Below are positions 8,564-17,260 of a stretch of DNA of 64,000 nt, piece after piece; positions within the stretch are counted from its first letter, which is position 1, and every line of letters starts with the position of its first letter. The notes under the pieces were generated by a model. That model was not told where the DNA came from, searched no databases, and saw nothing but the letters and a program-made list of their open reading frames with translations. The stretch covers positions 18,181,521 through 18,245,520 of the forward strand of contig NC_092562.1 of NCBI RefSeq assembly GCF_037975245.1, given 5' to 3'. Made by a program: the position numbers and the translations under genes. This DNA is from Apostichopus japonicus (taxonomy: Eukaryota; Echinodermata; Holothuroidea; Aspidochirotida; Stichopodidae).

Positions 8564-10104
8564 AGATTTCTCTCGCCAATGGACGTAGAAGCCTGTGAAG
8601 CTAATATTGCATTAGATGAGTTGAAAGCCGCTCTGTTAGCAATGAAACCGAACAAAATTCCAGGACTAGATGGAATAACTGCTGAAGTTTACAAAGTGTT
8701 TTGGCGGGATTTTATCGATATTTTTACTAGACACATTGAGACATCATTCCATGACAACGAACTCTGTGAATCCATAAAAATAAGTATACTTACCCTTATA
8801 CCCAAGAAAGGAGATCTTCGTACTTTAAATAATTGGAGGCCAATAAGCCTCTTAAATGTCGATTACAAAATGATTGCCAAAACTCTCGCCAAACGTATCA
8901 CAAGTATCAGTAAGAATATTATTTTAGAAGATCAAACGTGTTGTATTCAATCAAGAGATATTTCTGAAAACGTGCTTACTATGCAAAATGTAATTGAGTA
9001 TGTAAATTCTTATAATAAACCAGTTTTTATTCTTAAAATAGACCAATATAAAGCCTTTGACAGAGTTGACCATAACTACCTCTTCGAAGTTGCTGAAAAA
9101 TTGGGTTTTGGTCCTAAGCTCCTAAAATGGATCAAACTGTTTTATACCAATATCGAGGGCCGAATCAAACACAATGGTAATATTTCCGATCCCTTCCCTG
9201 TCGAAAGGGGAGTTCGGCAGGGCTGCCCACTGTCAGCCATGCTCTATGTTCTCTGTGCCGAACCGTTTCTTGAAGCTATAATTAATTGTCCATATATTCA
9301 TGGTATTAAATTTTGTGAAGTCGAAGCCAAAATTTTTCAGCATGCGGACGACACTACCTTTTTCGTGTCTAGTATCACAAGTATTTATTCTATTTTTAAC
9401 ATCATTAAATTGTATGAACGTGCTTCTGGCTCTAGTTGTAATATTGATAAAACTGAATTACTTAGCATTGGGTGCAGCCATGTTAATCCCAGCAATTTCG
9501 ACTTCCCTGTGAGGAAAGATTTCATTACAGTATTAGGTGTTGCTATTGGTAACGATAAAAAATCAATCGAAAAAGAAAATTGGGAGAAAAAAGTTACCTC
9601 CTGCCGTAAATTATTAAATACCTGGAAAGGTAGAAAATTATCTTTTAAGGGTAAATCTCTCATTATAAATTCGCTCATCGTAACTCGCTTAGTATATTTG
9701 ACCACTGTTTTACCAGTCCCTGATAGGGTTATCACCACATTACGTCAGAGTGTAGTCGATTTTATCTGGAGAGGTAAAAAACCTTCTATTAAGTATCTTA
9801 ACTTGCTTTTACCAATCGACAGAGGGGGATTCAGTTTGAGCGACATTGAATTAACAAGAGATGCTCTTAGAATTAAATTTTGTAGTAAGATATTAAGCAA
9901 TAACATTAATATTAAATTACAAAAATTAATGTTGTATTTTTTGAATATGTATGAAGATATGAGCCTTGGGCGTGGTATCTTTCAAATTACTCCTAACCGC
10001 AAGTCTGTTCATACGCTAAGCCCGTATTACTGTGAACTCATGTTAGCATGGGATCGGCTAATTCAAGGCCGTTTCTGGCTACCAGAGACCAGAGAAGACA
10101 TCCT
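8564..10104 (+). pseudogene. LINE ORF2, reverse transcriptase domain
   Basis: This stretch is open for over 500 codons and carries the non-LTR reverse transcriptase blocks in order: PNKIPGLDGITAEVYK; LIPKKGD...NNWRPISLLNVDYK; the motif A region KAFDRVDH (about 9049-9072); GVRQGCPLSA (about 9208-9237); the catalytic QHADDTTF (about 9338-9361); then thumb-side blocks LGVAIGN, WKGRKLSFKGKSL and FIWRGKKPS, typical of L1/Tx1 elements. In an active element this enzyme would copy LINE RNA onto the nicked target. Oddity: the usual Tyr or Phe before ADD is His (CAT at 9341-9343), explicable as one T-to-C change. The frame ends at 10126 after a frameshift near 10102; the true continuation is in the adjacent frame. 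Confidence 0.93.
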
Positions 10105-10933
10105 CCTATCTTTAGTAATACCCTGATTGTTGACAATGATAGTCAAACACTTTTTAATCTTCACTTCATTAAAGGTGGAATCGTTTCTGTAAGTGTTCTG
10201 ATGTATGAGATTATAACAACTTCTCTGCCAGCCAAGGCCGTGCATGAGTGCATTGAGCTTGCTAATCCTGATAATCCCCTTACAGTAACCGATGTTCAGA
10301 ATTATATCGATGTCATTCTCCACGCCTTCCCCTCTGACTGGTTAGGTGATATATTTTCTTCTGATGCAATTGTATCTACGCAAATTGACTATATTCCTAC
10401 TGCAAAATTTCAAAATGGCAAAAACATTATAGATGCCTCCTCAGTTTCGTGCAGAACAGCTTCACGCCTTTTGCGTGACAATCTTAACACATCGCCCAAG
10501 GGCGAAGAATACTAGAAGCAGCATTTTCCCAGTCTTGATTTTTCTAATAGATGGAGTAACATGTATTGTTCTCCAAAGTGTTTCTTTGACGCCGATATCG
10601 ACTTCAAAGTATTACATAATATTCTTTACACTAACGACAAATTGTACAAGTTTGGATTAACCGATTATCCTTACTGCACCTTTTGCAAAACCACGCACGA
10701 AAGTACTATTCATCTTTTTATTGAGTGTTCTGAAGTCGAAAATTTATGGCACTTTTTGGTTAACAAGTTGAATACTTTACATCCGGTAGTTAATTTTGAT
10801 GAATGGAAGGGGTTGTCCCTTCTTGGTCTTGGCCGTAAAAAAAACTGTATTGTAGGAATTTTGTTTGACTTCATCTTCAATATATAAGTGTACAATTTGG
10901 AATTGCAGAATATCTCGCCTCAATAATAACTAT
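10102..10933 (+). pseudogene. LINE ORF2, C-terminal region with CCHC motif
   Basis: After a one-base shift near 10102 the C-terminal region continues: PPIFSN, VSVLMYEII, VHECI, then an in-frame TAG at 10513-10515, then RWSNMYCSPK and CTFCKTTHESTIHLFIEC (from 10674). The last is the Cys-Cys-His-Cys motif found near the end of many LINE ORF2 proteins. A further shift near 10882 is inferred, because the next frame gives YKCTIWNCRISRL, the conserved segment that follows the CCHC motif. The region from 10102 to 10390 matches the relict at 1745-2064. The solo LTR interrupts the frame at 10938; a short continuation ends at TAA 11968-11970. Confidence 0.85.
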
Positions 10934-10938
10934 CTTTG
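10934..10938 (+). repeat. Left 5-bp target-site duplication of solo LTR
   Basis: CTTTG, repeated at 11917-11921 on the other side of the LTR. Confidence 0.85.
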
Positions 10939-11916
10939 TGTCACGAACGACTTTATTCATTGTATGTGTATTCAGTATATGCTGGTCAGGGTGATAAGTA
11001 GGTCACTCGTCGTGACTGATAACCGTGTGTAATCTTTCTAGAAGCGACCAGAAATAATGGCGCTATTCAGTATTAGCGAGTACAAATTTCCAGAACATAC
11101 GGGAAGTAATTTTTAGCAGGTGACCGGATATCGTCGACCAATGAACGATGCACTATCAGTCGTATCTTCGAGACATGGAGGATTCTCGATGTTATTCCGT
11201 CAGGATTCCTGGAAAAGAACTTTCGGAGATTAAACCCGGCTATATATAAGAAGAGATATTTTCGGTGATGAGGAGTTTAGTTTTCTATTGTGAAAGAAAT
11301 TCATCTGAGATAAAAGATTAATAATCGAGGGGACGGACGGAGGAACCGGTGGACTGTTTGTTTATAAGATTGGTGCGTCGTTTAACCGGGACAGGCGTGA
11401 CTTCGGCAGAGTTTTTCGGAGTTCACCCAGGAGGAAGCCATCCTTGGGATACAAACGTTGAGTCGAATTGGACCAGCGGGGAACGGTTTTGCTCCTGACC
11501 AAGTCACGGGATACCAGCCTACGAGGGAGAATCCCGACATCGTTGTTGGTGACGCAAGGAGGTCAGAACAGCTACGAAAGGAACCGAGAGCCGGCACGCG
11601 CCGCGTAAGATAAGTTAAGTAATCTTTTTTAAAAAATTAACGGCCGTATAATATTGTAAAATCTGTCTGTAATATTCCAAATTTCTAGTACCAATAATCC
11701 TTGTACAAATCAGTAGAGATCGTATCATTGTAAATATATCGTTTTTGTTAACTTTCAGAAACATCTCAGTAGTCTTTTGGTCCTTTGAGTTTACTTCCCT
11801 GAATATATCTAAAATTTTATTTTTATCGGCTTTGAAGGCCAAAGGAAAAACCCGGGGTCGCAACAGAGGGGGCGCTAGAAGGTGCCATTTTGTTTTATCC
11901 CACGGAAGTTTTGACA
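10939..11916 (+). mobile_element. Solo LTR of an LTR retrotransposon, 978 bp
   Basis: The sequence begins TGTCACGAACG and ends GTTTTGACA, so it has the TG...CA ends of an LTR and a short TGTCA/TGACA inverted repeat. It is flanked by 5-bp direct repeats CTTTG (10934-10938 and 11917-11921). A TATA-like TATATATAAG at 11241-11250 sits where an LTR promoter would be expected. There are no internal genes and no second LTR, so this is the product of recombination between the two LTRs of a full element. Five-base duplications are compatible with Gypsy or BEL/Pao types; I cannot choose. The strand is taken from the TATA orientation. Short open frames inside (such as 11382-11597 and 11615-11917, minus strand) have no domain. 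Confidence 0.85.
11241..11250 (+). promoter_or_regulatory. TATA-like element of the LTR promoter
   Basis: TATATATAAG, about 300 bases into the LTR. It is consistent with a U3/R promoter on the + strand. No start site can be assigned. Confidence 0.5.
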
Positions 11917-11921
11917 CTTTG
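11917..11921 (+). repeat. Right 5-bp target-site duplication of solo LTR
   Basis: CTTTG, matching 10934-10938. LINE sequence resumes immediately after it. Confidence 0.85.
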
Positions 11922-12400
11922 TAATATTGAAAAAGTTTTTCACAATGTACTCAAGAAGAAAATTCGCTAACTTTTTGATGGGTACCATCACAAAAACAAT
12001 ATCGCACGGTTTTTTAATATATTTACACAGAACGATATTGTTCTCTCAAAGAAAGAATCGAACAGCTATACTTACCATCTGGATAGGGGTTAACTTGTAT
12101 ACAGTACGTGTTGACGTAATCAGGGTCTGGTCTTTTGACTTTGCTTTAGACATTGTTGTCTTTGTATATATTTTCTTGTGTCTGTGGTGTTTAGTAATTT
12201 AGTTTTCTCTTAACTTAAACATGAGTAAATGTTAAGGTAATTATTATATAATGTTCTAGTTAAAACAAATCATACTTAAGTTTTAATTCTGTAAAAAATA
12301 CCATTGTAAATTGTTAAGCTATTGTATGCTTTATAGAAGACTTCCTTTCACCTTGTATATTTGCACGTGAAAAAACAAAATAAATCAAATCAAATCAAAT
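11922..12400 (+). mobile_element. LINE 3' end: last ORF2 codons, 3' UTR and CAAAT tail
   Basis: After the LTR the ORF2 frame continues for about 16 codons (CNIEKVFHNVLKKKIR) to TAA at 11968-11970. The rest is A+T-rich 3' UTR ending in GTGAAAAAACAAAATAAATC and several CAAAT repeats. The 91-codon frame at 11927-12202 overlaps this end in another frame. Its first residues could be a frameshifted ORF2 tail, but it has no domain. The 3' end resembles that at 2785-2838. Confidence 0.75.
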
Positions 12401-12452
12401 AATGTTGTCCGTGGGTGAGCCAGTGGGCTCATCTCCCAATAAAAGAAAAAAA
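12401..12452 (+). other. 52-bp non-LINE sequence with AATAAA and A-tail, possible 3' transduction
   Basis: Between the CAAAT repeats and the satellite lies a 52-bp sequence unlike either neighbour. It ends CCCAATAAAAGAAAAAAA and is followed directly by the right 11-bp duplication. A poly(A) signal plus A-run after the LINE's own end is the structure left when a LINE transcript reads through into flanking DNA and the extended RNA is inserted. A tiny 5'-truncated second element is the alternative. Confidence 0.5.
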
Positions 12453-12463
12453 ATGGCTTGGCG
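12453..12463 (+). repeat. Right target-site duplication of the LINE (11 bp)
   Basis: ATGGCTTGGCG, identical to 4467-4477. It is also the start of the resumed family 2 unit. Confidence 0.7.
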
Positions 12464-12775
12464 CACTGTACGAGCTGATGATCGAGACTCTCTTTTGGAT
12501 CCGTGGTTCGAAGCCCGGGTGATGACGTCTTTTGCCGATCTTTTACAGCAAGTGCCTACGCGGGGAGCTGTAAGTATTAGTCAATCCACCTAATATCTCA
12601 GTCCATACGGTGGCGCGATGGCTTGGCGCACTGTACGAGCCGATGATCGAGACTTTCTTTTGCATCCGTGGTTCGAACCCCGGGTGATGACGTCTTTTGC
12701 CGATCTTTTACAGCAAGTGCCTACGCGGGGAGCTGTAAGTATTAGTTAATCCACCTAATATCTCAGTCCACACGG

Positions 12776-12787
12776 TGGCGCGATGGC
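12776..12787 (+). promoter_or_regulatory. A-box-like element of family 2 unit (representative)
   Basis: TGGCGCGATGGC matches TRGCNNAGTGG except that the AG is GA. It keeps the invariant GG of the D-loop and a self-complementary GCGC D-stem. It recurs in nearly every unit and is missing from the 103-bp variants. Confidence 0.65.
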
Positions 12788-12834
12788 TTGGCGCACTGTA
12801 CGAGCTGATCATCGAGACTCTCTTTTGCATCCGT

Positions 12835-12844
12835 GGTTCGAACC
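12835..12844 (+). promoter_or_regulatory. B box of family 2 unit, perfect palindrome (representative)
   Basis: GGTTCGAACC fits the B-box consensus GGTTCGANNCC over its full length and is its own reverse complement. It begins 59 bases after the A-box start. It is the most conserved part of the unit across the array; I saw only scattered exceptions (GGTTCAAACC near 54504, 57057, 60417 and 62971; GGGTCGAACC near 35894; GTTTCGAACC near 43023 and 47475; CGTTCGAACC near 55759 and 61671). Confidence 0.8.
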
Positions 12845-12859
12845 CCGGGTGATGACGTC

Positions 12860-12874
12860 TTTTGCCGATCTTTT
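12860..12874 (+). terminator. Paired T4 runs after the B box (representative)
   Basis: TTTT at 12860-12863 and 12871-12874, 15 and 26 bases after the B box, separated by GCCGATC. Four Ts is the minimal Pol III terminator in many animals. The 154-bp variants retain only one of the two runs. A further T4 at 12823-12826 lies between the A and B boxes and could cause early termination. Confidence 0.55.
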
Positions 12875-14580
12875 ACAGCAAGTGCCTACGCGGGGAGCTG
12901 TAAGTATTAGTCAAACCACCTAATATCTCAGTCCATACAGTGGCGCGATAGCTTGGCGCACTGTACGAGCCGATCATCGAGACTCTCTTTTGCATCCGTG
13001 GTTCGAACCCCGGGTGATGACGTCTTTTGCCGATCTTTTACAGCAAGTGCCTACGCGGGGAGCTGTAAATATTAGTCGATCCACCTAATATCTCAGTCCA
13101 TACAGTGGCGCGATGGCTTGGCGCACTGTACGAGCCGAAGATCGAGAATCTCTTTTGCATCCGTGGTTCGAACCCCGGGTGATGACGTCTTTTGCCGATC
13201 TTTTACAGCAAGTGCCTACGCGGGGAGCTGTAAATATTAGTCGATCCACCTAATATCTCAGTCCATACAGTGGCGCGATGGCTTGGCGCACTGTACGAGC
13301 CGATGATCGAGACTCTCTTTTGCATCCGTGGTTCGAACCCCGGGTGATGACGTCTTTTTCCGATCTTTTACAGCAAGTGCCTACGCGGGGAGCTGTAAAT
13401 ATTAGTCGATCCACCTAATATCTCAGTCCATACAGTGGCGCGATGGCTTGGCGCACTGTACGAGCCGATGATCGAGACTCTCTTTTGCATCCGTGGTTCG
13501 AACCCCGGGTGATGACGTCTTTTGCCGATCTTTTACAGCAAGTGCCCTCGCGGGGAGCTGTAAGTATTAGTCGATCCACCTAATATCTCAGTCCATACAG
13601 TGGCGCGATGGCTTGGCGCACTGTACGAGCCGATGATCGAGACTCTCTTTTGCATCCGTGGTTCGAACCCCGGGTGATGACGTCTTTTGCCGATCTTTTA
13701 CAGCAAGTGCCTACGCGGGGAGCTGTAAGTATTAGTCGATCCACCTCATATCTCAGTCCATACAGTGGCGCGATGGCTTGGCGCACTGTACGAGCTGATG
13801 ATCGAGACTCTCTTTTGCATCCGTGGTTCGAACCCCGGGTGATGACGTCTTTTGCCGATCTTTTACAGCAAGTGCCCTCGCGGGGAGCTGTAAGTATTAG
13901 TCGATCCACCTAATATCTCAGTCCATACAGTGGCGCGATGGCTTGGCGCACTGTACGAGCCGATGATCGAGACTCTCTTTTGCATCCGTGGTTCGAACCC
14001 CGGGTGATGACGTCTTTTTCCGATCTTTTACAGCAAGTGCCTACGCGGGGAGCTGTAAATATTAGTCGATCCACCTAATATCTCAGTCCATACAGTGACG
14101 CGATGGCTTGGCGCACTGTACGAGCCGATGATCGAGACTCTCTTTTGCATCCGTGGTTCGAACCCCGGGTGATGACGTCTTTTGCCGATCTTTTACAGCA
14201 AGTGCCCTCGCGGGGAGCTGTAAGTATTAGTCGATCCACCTAATATCTCAGTCCATACAGTGGCGCGATGGCTTGGCGCACTGTACGAGCCGATGATCGA
14301 GACTCTCTTTTGCATCCGTGGTTCGAACCCCGGGTGATGACGTCTTTTGCCGATCTTTTACAGCAAGTGCCTACGCGGGGAGCTGTAAGTATTAGTCGAT
14401 CCACCTCATATCTCAGTCCATACAGTGGCGCGATGGCTTGGCGCACTGTACGAGCTGATGATCGAGACTCTCTTTTGCATCCGTGGTTCGAACCCCGGGT
14501 GATGACGTCTTTTGCCGATCTTTTACAGCAAGTGCCCTCGCGGGGAGCTGTAAGTATTAGTCGATCCACCTAATATCTCA

Positions 14581-17260
14581 GTCCATACAGTGGCGCGATG
14601 GCGTGGCGCACTGTACGAGCCGATGATCGAGACTCTCTTTTGCATCCGTGGTTCGAACCCCGGGTGATGACGTCTTTTGCCGATCTTTTACAGCAAATGC
14701 CTACACGGGGAGCTGTAAGTATTAGTTAATCCACCTAATATCTCAGTCCATACAGTGGCGCGATGGCTTGGCGCACTGTACGAGCCGATGATCGAGACTC
14801 TCTTTTGCATCCGTGGTTCGAACCCCGGGTGATGACGTCTTTTACCGATCTTTTACAGCAAGTGCCTACACGGGGAGCTGTAAGTATTAGTTAATCCACC
14901 TCATATCTCAGTCCATACAGTGGCGCGATGGCTCGGCGCACCGTACGAGCTGATGATCGAGACTCTCTTTTGCATCCGTGGTTCGAACCCCGGGTGATGA
15001 CGTCTTTTCCAGCAAGTGCCTACACGGGGAGCTGTAAGTATTAGTTAATCCACCTAATATCTCAGTCCATACAGTGGCGCGATGGCTTGAGGCACTGTAC
15101 GAGCTGATGATCGAGACACTCTTTTGCATCCGTGGTTCGAACCCCGGGTGATGACGTCTTTTACAGCAAATGCCTACACGGGGAGCTGTAAGTATTAGTT
15201 AATCCACCTAATATCTCAGTCCATACGGTGGTGCGATGGCTTGGCGCACTGTACGAACTGATGATCGAGACTCTCTTTTGCATCCGTGGTTCGAACCCCG
15301 GTGATGACGTCTTTTGCCGATCTTTTAAAGCAAGTGCCTACACGGGGAGCTGTAAGTATTAGTTAATCCACCTAATATATCAGTCCATACGGTGGTGCGA
15401 TGGCTTGGCGCACTGTACGAGCTGATGATCGAGACTCTCTTTTGCATCCGTGGTTCGAACCCCGGTGATGACGTCTTTTGCCGATCTTTTACAGCAAGTT
15501 CCTACGCGGGGAGCTGTAAGTATTAGTCGATCCACCTCATATCTCAGTCCATACAGTGGCGCGATGGCTTGGCGCACTGTACGAGCCGATGATCGAGACT
15601 CTCTTTTGCATCCGTGGTTCGAACCCCGGTGATGACGTCTTTTGCCGATCTTTTACAGCAAGTTCCTACGCGGGGAGCTGTAAGTATTAGTCGATCCACC
15701 TCATATCTCAGTCCATACAGTGGCGCGATGGCTTGGCGCACTGTACGAGCCGATGATCGAGACTCTCTTTTGCATCCGTGGTTCGAACCCCGGGTGATGA
15801 CGTCTTTTGCCGATCTTTTACAGCAAGTGACTACGCGGGGAGCTGTCAGTATTAGTCGATCCACCTAATATCTCAGTCCATACAGTGGCGCGATGGCTTG
15901 GCGCACTGTACGAGCTGATGATCGAGACTCTCTTTTGCATCCGTGGTTCGAACCCCGGGTGATGACGTCTTTTGCCGATCTTTTACAGCAAGTGCCTACG
16001 CGGGGAGCTGTCAGTATTAGTTAATCCACCTAATATCTCAGTCCATACAGTGGCGCGATGGCTTGGCGCACTGTACGAGCTGATGATCGAGACTCTCTTT
16101 TGCATCCGTGGTTCGAACCCCGGGTGATGACGTCTTTTGCCGATCTTTTACAGCAAGTGCCTACACGGGGAGCTGTAAGTATTAGTTAATCCACCTAATA
16201 TCTCAGTCCATACAGTGGCGCGATGGCTTGGCGCACTGTACGAGCTGATGATCGAGACTCTCTTTTGCATCCGTGGTTCGAACCCCGGGTGATGACGTCT
16301 TTTGCCGATCTTTTACAGCAAGTGCCCTCGCGGGGAGCTGTAAGTATTAGTCGATCCACCTAATATCTCAGTCCATACAGTGGCGCGATGGCGTGGCGCA
16401 CTGTACGAGCCGATGATCGAGACTCTCTTTTGCATCCGTGGTTCGAACCCCGGGTGATGACGTCTTTTGCCGATCTTTTACAGCAAATGCCTACACGGGG
16501 AGCTGTAAGTATTAGTTAATCCACCTAATATCTCAGTCCATACAGTGGCGCGATGGCTTGGCGCACTGTACGAGCCGATGATCGAGACTCTCTTTTGCAT
16601 CCGTGGTTCGAACCCCGGGTGATGACGTCTTTTACCGATCTTTTACAGCAAGTGCCTACACGGGGAGCTGTAAGTATTAGTTAATCCACCTCATATCTCA
16701 GTCCATACAGTGGCGCGATGGCTCGGCGCACCGTACGAGCTGATGATCGAGACTCTCTTTTGCATCCGTGGTTCGAACCCCGGGTGATGACGTCTTTTCC
16801 AGCAAGTGCCTACACGGGGAGCTGTAAGTATTAGTTAATCCACCTAATATCTCAGTCCATACAGTGGCGCGATGGCTTGAGGCACTGTACGAGCTGATGA
16901 TCGAGACACTCTTTTGCATCCGTGGTTCGAACCCCGGGTGATGACGTCTTTTACAGCAAATGCCTACACGGGGAGCTGTAAGTATTAGTTAATCCACCTA
17001 ATATCTCAGTCCATACGGTGGTGCGATGGCTTGGCGCACTGTACGAACTGATGATCGAGACTTTCTTTTGCATCCGTGGTTCGAACCCCGGTGATGACGT
17101 CTTTTGCCGATCTTTTAAAGCAAGTGCCTACACGGGGAGCTGTAAGTATTAGTTAATCCACCTAATATATCAGTCCATACGGTGGTGCGATGGCTTGGCG
17201 CACTGTACGAGCTGATGATCGAGACTCTCTTTTGCATCCGTGGTTCGAACCCCGGTGATG
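14581..17260 (+). repeat. Tandem 1790-bp block duplication in satellite
   Basis: The variant GGCGTGGCGC unit at 14601 recurs at 16391, and the following units, including the CTTTTCCAGC and CTTGAGGCAC variants, repeat in order at a 1790-bp shift (for example 14908 and 16698). The pattern is also seen near 24558. Confidence 0.8.

Larger units (their letters stand above)
4478..12452 (+). mobile_element. Tx1/L1-type non-LTR retrotransposon (LINE), nearly full length, inactive
   Basis: Order: a 253-bp 5' leader; ORF1 with three CCHC knuckles; ORF2 with an AP-type endonuclease, reverse transcriptase and C-terminal CCHC; a 3' UTR; a GTGAAAAAACAAAATAAATC end with CAAAT repeats at about 12381-12400; and a 52-bp extension ending in AATAAAAG and an A-run. 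The clade call rests on the two-ORF layout, the RT C-terminal pattern (LGVAIG, WKGRKLSFKGKSLIINSL, FIWRGKKP) and the C-terminal CTFC...H...C. It is disrupted by a nested hAT-like element (6458-7845), a solo LTR (10939-11916) and several small lesions. Without the two nested insertions and their duplicated target bases it would be about 5.6 kb, a usual length for this type. Some Tx1-clade families are known to be target-specific, which makes its position in a tRNA-like unit notable. Confidence 0.88.
12776..12940 (+). repeat. Representative 165-bp family 2 unit
   Basis: Unit numbering from the first base of the A box: A box 1-12; D-arm GCGC (3-6), loop GATGGCTTG, GCGC (16-19); T4 at 48-51; B box 60-69; T4 at 85-88 and 96-99; GGGGAGCTGTAAG at 117-129; ACCACCTAATATCTCAGTCC near 140-159. 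The predicted Pol III product, if started just upstream of the A box, would be about 90-105 nt. Confidence 0.9.
12651..13570 (+). repeat. Satellite segment repeated 5.4 kb downstream
   Basis: The series of diagnostic units starting with the GACTTTCTTTT variant at 12651 (followed by CACACGG, GCGATAGC and CGAAGATCG variants) recurs in the same order from 18035, a shift of about 5385 bp. The GACTTTCTTTT start recurs again at 20651 and 22631. Confidence 0.8.

Noticed and set aside
11382-11917. Minus-strand open frames in the LTR
   Set aside because: Short, no domain, and antisense to the inferred LTR direction.
11927-12202. 91-codon hydrophobic open frame near the LINE 3' end
   Set aside because: It overlaps the ORF2 end in another frame and continues into A+T-rich 3' UTR; no family resemblance. 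Its first residues may be frameshifted ORF2.
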